Positions 23,007 through 28,362 of a stretch of 28,362 nt of DNA are shown in pieces. The position numbers were made by a program, and so were the translations under genes. The notes beneath the pieces were generated by a model. The model did no database searches and was not told the origin of the DNA. It saw only the letters and a list, made by a program, of their open reading frames with translations. Source of the DNA: Nitrospirota bacterium (lineage in GTDB: Bacteria > Nitrospirota > UBA9217). The stretch covers positions 1 to 28,362 of the forward strand of contig JAAXXJ010000004.1 of NCBI GenBank assembly GCA_013334545.1, in the 5' to 3' direction. Positions within the stretch are counted from its first letter, which is position 1. Each line of letters starts with the position of its first letter.

Positions 23007-24437
23007 ATGAAATACGAAGCAGTCATCGGACTGGAGGTGCACGCGCAGCTCCAGACCAACACCAAGATCTTCTGCGGCTGCGAGACAGCGTTCGGCGAGG
23101 AGGCCAACACGCGGACCTGTCCGGTCTGCATCGGCATGCCGGGCGTACTGCCGGTGCTGAACAGGAAGGCCGTGGAGTACATCATCAAGACCGGCCTGGC
23201 AACGCACTGCACCATCAGCCCCTTCAGCAGGTTCGCCCGCAAGAACTATTTCTATCCCGACCTGCCCAAGGGCTACCAGATCTCCCAGTATGAGCTGCCG
23301 CTGTGCGAGCACGGGTATGTGGAGATCGTGGTCGACGGTGCGGTCAAGCGGATCGGCATCACGCGCATCCATCTCGAGGAGGACGCAGGCAAGAATCTGC
23401 ATACCTCCGAGAGCGGCGCGAGCCTGGTTGACCTGAACCGCGCCGGCACGCCGCTCATGGAGATCGTATCCGAACCCGATATCCGCACGGCCGATGAGGC
23501 CGCGGAATATCTCAAGAAGCTCCGCTCCCTCCTGCGCTATATCGAGGTGTCCGACGCCGACATGGAGAAAGGGAACTTCCGGTGCGACTGCAACGTGTCG
23601 ATCCGGCCCGTGGGCGCCGGGGAGTTCGGCACCCGGGCGGAGGTCAAGAACGTCAATTCCTTCAAGTTCGTGCAGAAGGCGCTGGAATACGAGATCAAGC
23701 GCCAGGCCCAGATCCTCGACGAAGGAGGACGGGTGGTTCAGGAGACACGACTGTTCGATTCCACCAAGGGGATCACCTTCTCCATGCGGAGCAAGGAAGA
23801 GGCGCACGACTACCGGTATTTCCCCGAGCCCGACCTCGTGCCGGTGGTGACCTCACCGGCGACCGTTGAGAGCATCAGAGCGACCATCCCCGAACTGCCG
23901 GACGCAAAGCGGGAGCGGTTCGTGAAGGAGTACGGACTGCCGGAATACGACGCCGACATGCTGACCCAGAGCAGGGGGCTTGCGGCGTACTTCGAGGAGT
24001 CGGCAGCGCTTTCAGGGCAGCCCAAGGTGATCTCGAACTGGATGATGGGCGAGCTCATGCGGCTCCTGAACGCGGACAACAGGGAGATCGAGGCATGTCC
24101 GGTGAGGCCGGACCGGCTCGCCGGCATGGTCAAGATGATCACGGACGGCGTGATCAGCACCAAGATCGCCAAGACCGTGTTCGAAGAGATGTACAGGACC
24201 GGGAAGGACGCCGGGACCGTGGTACAGGAGCAGGGGCTGGTGCAGGTGTCTGACACCGGAGCGATCGAGAGGATCATCGATGAGGTGATCAAAGCCAACC
24301 CGGCACAGCATGCCGACTATAAGACGGGAAAAGATAAGCTGTTCGGATTTTTCGTAGGACAGGTGATGAAGGCGAGCAAGGGCAAGGCGAATCCGGATAT
24401 CGTGAACCAGCTGCTGAAGAAGAAGCTGGCTGAATAA
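23007..24437 (+). CDS. gatB: Asp-tRNA(Asn)/Glu-tRNA(Gln) amidotransferase subunit B
   Basis: Kinase and amidotransferase subunit that activates the acyl-tRNA and binds its 3' end. 476 residues. Family start Y-E-A-V-I-G-L-E-V-H-A-Q-L (3-15), zinc cysteines C23/C25/C38/C41, F-Y-P-D-L-P-K-G-Y-Q-I-S-Q and H-L-E-E-D-A-G-K, then the GatB/YqeY C-terminal domain ending V-N-Q-L-L-K-K-K-L. AAAGGA lies upstream of ATG 23007. Confidence 0.97.
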   Translation: MKYEAVIGLEVHAQLQTNTKIFCGCETAFGEEANTRTCPVCIGMPGVLPVLNRKAVEYIIKTGLATHCTISPFSRFARKNYFYPDLPKGYQISQYELPLCEHGYVEIVVDGAVKRIGITRIHLEEDAGKNLHTSESGASLVDLNRAGTPLMEIVSEPDIRTADEAAEYLKKLRSLLRYIEVSDADMEKGNFRCDCNVSIRPVGAGEFGTRAEVKNVNSFKFVQKALEYEIKRQAQILDEGGRVVQETRLFDSTKGITFSMRSKEEAHDYRYFPEPDLVPVVTSPATVESIRATIPELPDAKRERFVKEYGLPEYDADMLTQSRGLAAYFEESAALSGQPKVISNWMMGELMRLLNADNREIEACPVRPDRLAGMVKMITDGVISTKIAKTVFEEMYRTGKDAGTVVQEQGLVQVSDTGAIERIIDEVIKANPAQHADYKTGKDKLFGFFVGQVMKASKGKANPDIVNQLLKKKLAE

Positions 24438-24481
24438 ATTCATGATTCAAAATTCAATATGCAAGATAGAGGAGAACGGTA

Positions 24482-25174
24482 ATGCTTGAACAGATGCGGA
24501 AACATATGAACTGGATCATGTGGATCATCCTGATCCTTGTGATCATCTCCTTCCTGTTCTTCGGGATCTATCCGTCCGACAGGGGGCGGGGCGAGGCGGC
24601 AACGGTCAATGGCGAGGTCATCACCGCCGGAGAACTGGACCGGGCATACCGGAACATGTACGAATCGTACCGCCAGATCTTCAAAGACAAGCTCACCGAC
24701 GCCATGGCCAGGACCCTCCGGCAGCAGGCGCTGCGGGACCTTATCCAGAACCGGCTTCTGGTCCAGGAGGCGTCAAGGATCGGGCTTCGGGTGTCCGATG
24801 AAGAGGTCCAGGCGGCGATCATACGGACGCCGGCGTTCGCGCCGGGCGGCAGGTTCGACAAGGCCGCCTACGACCGCTACCTTGACTACATCAACGTCAA
24901 ACACAGCTTGTTCGAAGAGACCCAGCGGGAATTCATGCTGAAGCAGAAGATCGAACGGATCATCGAAGATGCGGTCGATGTGACCGAGGACGAACTGAAG
25001 GCAGCGTATGCCTCCCGCAATGCCAAGGCAAAGGCCGGAGATTTTGACAAGGACCGCGAGGCATTCCGGAAGACCTATCTGGCGGAGAAAAGACGTGATG
25101 CCGTGAACGCTTACGCCCAGGCCCTCTTCAAGAAGGGCAAGATCACGATGAACCAGGCGGAGCTTGCACCGTAA
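24482..25174 (+). CDS. Short SurA_N / PpiD-like membrane-anchored periplasmic chaperone
   Basis: 230 residues. One membrane helix at about 11-28 is preceded by a short cytoplasmic tail (M-L-E-Q-M-R-K-H-M-N-W), the PpiD N-terminus pattern. A SurA_N-type helical domain follows: A-A-T-V-N-G-E-V-I-T, D-L-I-Q-N-R-L-L-V-Q-E-A, then G-L-R-V-S-D-E-E-V. PpiD proteins normally run to about 600 residues with parvulin domains. Here the protein ends before any PPIase domain, with the C-terminal helix (F-R-K-T-Y-L-A-E-K-R) that normally packs on the chaperone domain. It is probably a natural short form and not a truncation, since the end is clean and a terminator follows at once. AGAGGAGA precedes ATG 24482. 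Confidence 0.75.
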   Translation: MLEQMRKHMNWIMWIILILVIISFLFFGIYPSDRGRGEAATVNGEVITAGELDRAYRNMYESYRQIFKDKLTDAMARTLRQQALRDLIQNRLLVQEASRIGLRVSDEEVQAAIIRTPAFAPGGRFDKAAYDRYLDYINVKHSLFEETQREFMLKQKIERIIEDAVDVTEDELKAAYASRNAKAKAGDFDKDREAFRKTYLAEKRRDAVNAYAQALFKKGKITMNQAELAP

Positions 25175-25197
25175 ACGCACCTTGCCGGAAAAACAGC

Positions 25198-25231
25198 GGG
25201 GCACGGCCGTGCGATCGGCCGTGCCCCTTTT
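25198..25231 (+). terminator. Strong intrinsic terminator at the end of the plus-strand genes
   Basis: A perfect 11-bp GC-rich stem (25198-25208 with 25217-25227), 8-nt loop, then TTTTAATT. It ends the SurA_N-like gene 24 nt after its stop. Confidence 0.9.
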
Positions 25232-25714
25232 AATTGGATCTTCTCCCTGTTAAGTGGGCAAAATATACCAGACAAGGGCCGGGTTTTTGCATATCCCCTT
25301 CGCGTCCTGAATGAATTTCCTGATCCGTCTAAGGCCACGTCCGCTCGCCCGCGCAAACTCGGCCTGCGGCCTCAGACATGCGCGTTCGCCCTGCGGGACG
25401 CTTCCTTAGGCCAAGACGGGTGCCTAGGAAATTTATAGGGCCGCTCCGGGGACATGCGGGGTTTGGGTAAAAGCCGATGCTTTTGCCTTTCCAGAAGCCC
25501 CTGCATCCCGTGAAAAGGTCTGTGCACAAGCATGCGCAAGCGGTCACGGTCGGTCACATCACGAAGCCAAGCAGACACGGCTGAACCCGGTTTAACGGGC
25601 GAGGGGAAGTGCTGCTTTGCCCGATGAATATTGATATCAGTACCAGCCCTGCATGCCTGCACAGAGCTGTGAACCGGGTTGCAAAAAAAGAAAGTGAATT
25701 ATGCTTGTACCTTA
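25232..25714. other. Gene-free region between convergent gene sets
   Basis: No ORF here has a plausible ribosome site or protein-like sequence; the 70-96 codon minus-strand frames overlap one another and cross repeats. It contains one extended inverted repeat (next entry). The remainder (25440-25714) shows no tRNA, rRNA or recognisable RNA motif. Confidence 0.5.
25314..25433. repeat. Long imperfect inverted repeat
   Basis: The left arm AATTTCCT (25314-25321) with later CCGTCT and GGCC (25325-25336) is mirrored by GGCC (25409-25412), AGACGG (25414-25419) and AGGAAATT (25426-25433). Between them lies a GC-rich segment with its own CCTGCGG / CCTGCGGG words. It could be a small mobile-type repeat or a structured RNA. 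Confidence 0.5.
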
Positions 25715-25811
25715 ACCGCAGAGTTCGCTGAGGATGCAGAGAAGAAACAGACCTGAGAGCAATTAACAAGGATTAAAGTCTTTTCTCCGCGGTCTCTGCG
25801 TTCTCTGCGGT
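25715..25811. repeat. Intergenic inverted repeat downstream of murA
   Basis: ACCGCAGAG (25715-25723) is the perfect inverse of CTCTGCGGT (25803-25811). The flanks are rich in further GCAGAG and CTCTGCG words. It is similar in style to the gatA-gatB element and ends 10 nt from the murA stop, so it lies in the murA 3' end. Confidence 0.6.
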
Positions 25812-25821
25812 GAAAAGCTGT

Positions 25822-27069
<1,248 letters not shown>

Positions 27070-27118
27070 GATAGTATCAGCTTGTCAGCCTGCAGGCCTG
27101 CCAGCTTGCAAGCACGTG

Positions 27119-27979
27119 CTACTTCTTTTCAGCTATGATCACCCGCTCGATTCCCGCCAGGTCCTTCAGGACCTCGATCGACCCGTACCGGCCGGTTCCC
27201 TCGACGATCTTTTTGAGTGCTTCCGTCTGGCCGATCCCTATCTCCATGACAAGCGAACCGACCGACCGCAAGAATTCCGGCGCCTGCCGGACGATCCGCT
27301 CTGCGACCTCGGTGCCCTCCGGCCCGGCGACGAGCGCCAGCTCGGGCTCAAAGTCCCGCACCTCGGGCTGGAGCGTCGGCAGTTCATCGCTCCGGATATA
27401 CGGCGGGTTCGCGGTAATGATGTCGACGCCGCCCGCGAGGTCCAGCTCCTCGAAGGGACCGAACAGGTCTCCTTCGAGAAAACGGATCCGGTCAGCAACG
27501 CCGTTCTGCTGTGCGTTCTGCCGGGCGATCTCCAGCGCTTTCTCCGACCGGTCAACGGCGAATACGCGGGCTTGCGGCAGTTCCTTCGCGATGCTGATAG
27601 CGATGCACCCGGAGCCGGTACAGAGGTCGATGATGACCGGAGATGTTGCTAGTGCCGCCGCCTTTACCGATGCCTCGACCACGAACTCGGTCTCGGGACG
27701 CGGGATGAGCACGGCGGGAGCCACTTTGAAGGGGAGACCCCAGAACTCCTGGATGCCGGTGATGTACTGGAGCGGCTCACGCACGGACCGCCGGTCGATG
27801 CTCATCTCGTATATGCGCAGGCCCTGGCTGTCGAGCTGGTCCTGCATATGGATAAGGATCCAGGCGCGGTCCCGGCCCACGGCATGGCAGAGGAGGACCT
27901 CTGCGTCAAGCCGTGCGTTCGGCACCGCGTGCGCCGACAGCCGGCCGGCTGCTCTCTGTATCGCTTCAGCGATGGTCAC
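27119..27979 (-). CDS. prmC: Peptide chain release factor N5-glutamine methyltransferase
   Basis: Methylates the Gln of the GGQ motif in release factors, whose gene prfA lies just upstream. 286 residues. The helical N-terminal domain includes L-D-A-E-V-L-L and P-L-Q-Y-I-T-G. The SAM-binding loop is D-L-C-T-G-S-G-C-I-A at 118-127, with Cys120 where Gly is usual. The catalytic N-P-P-Y is at 191-194. The start codon is GTG (27979-27977). Confidence 0.95.
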   Translation of the reverse strand: MTIAEAIQRAAGRLSAHAVPNARLDAEVLLCHAVGRDRAWILIHMQDQLDSQGLRIYEMSIDRRSVREPLQYITGIQEFWGLPFKVAPAVLIPRPETEFVVEASVKAAALATSPVIIDLCTGSGCIAISIAKELPQARVFAVDRSEKALEIARQNAQQNGVADRIRFLEGDLFGPFEELDLAGGVDIITANPPYIRSDELPTLQPEVRDFEPELALVAGPEGTEVAERIVRQAPEFLRSVGSLVMEIGIGQTEALKKIVEGTGRYGSIEVLKDLAGIERVIIAEKK

Positions 27980-27998
27980 GTTCTCAAGGGCCGAAGGC

Positions 27999-28037
27999 GG
28001 GAGGATGGGACAAAAACCGGATCTGTCTCATCTTCCC
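27999..28037 (-). other. Long intercistronic hairpin between prfA and prmC
   Basis: Bases 27999-28012 and 28024-28037 form a 14-bp stem with two G-U pairs (on the plus strand) and an 11-nt loop. It fills most of the 67-nt gap. No T-tract follows on either strand, so it is not a standard terminator. An mRNA processing or stability element is possible. Confidence 0.55.
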
Positions 28038-28046
28038 ACCTACTGC

Positions 28047-28362
28047 TCATTTCACTTCCATCTGCTGCAGCCGCTCCGCGTTGTCGTGTGCGGTCAGGGC
28101 GTCGATGAACTCATCGATGTCGCCGTCCATGACCGCGTCGATCTTGTACAGTGAGATGCCGACGCGGTGGTCCGTGACCCGGCTCTGGGGGAAGTTATAG
28201 GTCCGGATCTTCTCGCTCCGGTCTCCGGTGCCCACCTGGGCCTTGCGGTCCTTGGCGGCTTCGGCATCTTGCCTCTCCCGCTCCTTCTCCAGCAGCCGCG
28301 AGCGGAGGATCTTCATGGCCTTCTCGCGGTTCTTGAGCTGAGACCGCTCGTCCTGGCAAGCG
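28047..28362 (-). CDS. prfA: Peptide chain release factor 1, C-terminal part (cut by window edge)
   Basis: Recognises UAA/UAG and releases the finished peptide. Only the last 105 residues are visible, entering from the right edge as A-C-Q-D-E-R-S-Q-L-K-N-R-E-K-A-M. The RF1 signatures R-T-Y-N-F-P-Q-S-R-V-T-D-H-R and the C-terminal D-E-F-I-D-A-L are clear. The GGQ loop and codon-recognition PxT motif lie outside. The prfA-prmC pair is a common arrangement. ATG at 28316 is an internal Met, not a start. Confidence 0.95.
   Translation of the reverse strand, partial: ACQDERSQLKNREKAMKILRSRLLEKERERQDAEAAKDRKAQVGTGDRSEKIRTYNFPQSRVTDHRVGISLYKIDAVMDGDIDEFIDALTAHDNAERLQQMEVK

Noticed and set aside
25111..25769. 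Minus-strand ORFs of 71-96 codons
   Set aside because: They overlap each other and cross inverted repeats and the terminator, with no start signals and no family resemblance.

Overview
The window is a GC-rich (by eye about 60% GC), densely coding bacterial chromosome segment. Gene content is an anaerobic respiratory formate dehydrogenase, a PilMNOP/secretin envelope machine, GlmU/GlmS/MurA, and a GatCAB amidotransferase. With two in-frame UGA codons that look like selenocysteine, this fits an anaerobic Gram-negative of the Nitrospirota/Desulfobacterota sort. No taxonomic marker was checked, so the lineage is inference.

Left part (1-7560). A terminator closes an off-window gene and is followed by a gene-poor AT-rich stretch. 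Then comes a periplasmic redox block: a selenocysteine-containing, Tat-exported formate dehydrogenase alpha subunit (651-3770, read through UGA at 1251), its four-cluster ferredoxin subunit, and an NrfD/HybB-type membrane quinone subunit. After an intergenic terminator there is a secreted DsbA-like thioredoxin-fold protein whose first active-site Cys is encoded by UGA (5809-6399, U-P-H-C), then a di-haem cytochrome c peroxidase. Ordinary gene calling would truncate or split both UGA-containing genes.

Middle part (7654-14089). A good sigma70-type promoter places the start of pilM at or next to the +1, suggesting a leaderless mRNA. It drives pilM-pilN-pilO-pilP, a lipoprotein secretin with N-terminal TPRs and a C-terminal cohesin domain, and two pseudopilins. 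The two pseudopilin genes are separated by a 112-nt tandem repeat carrying a strong hairpin. This is a type IV pilus / type II secretion-like assembly platform without its ATPases and prepilin peptidase in view.

Right part (14135-25231). A second promoter of the same geometry gives a GTG-started DUF502 membrane protein whose +1 again falls on the start codon. It is followed by glmU, glmS (UDP-GlcNAc supply), a PcrA/UvrD helicase, gatC, panD, gatA, gatB, and a short SurA_N/PpiD-like membrane-anchored chaperone, ended by a strong terminator. Several spacers here carry inverted or direct intergenic repeats. Past a roughly 600-nt gene-free, repeat-bearing stretch, the minus strand carries prfA (partial)-prmC-murA, convergent with the plus-strand genes.
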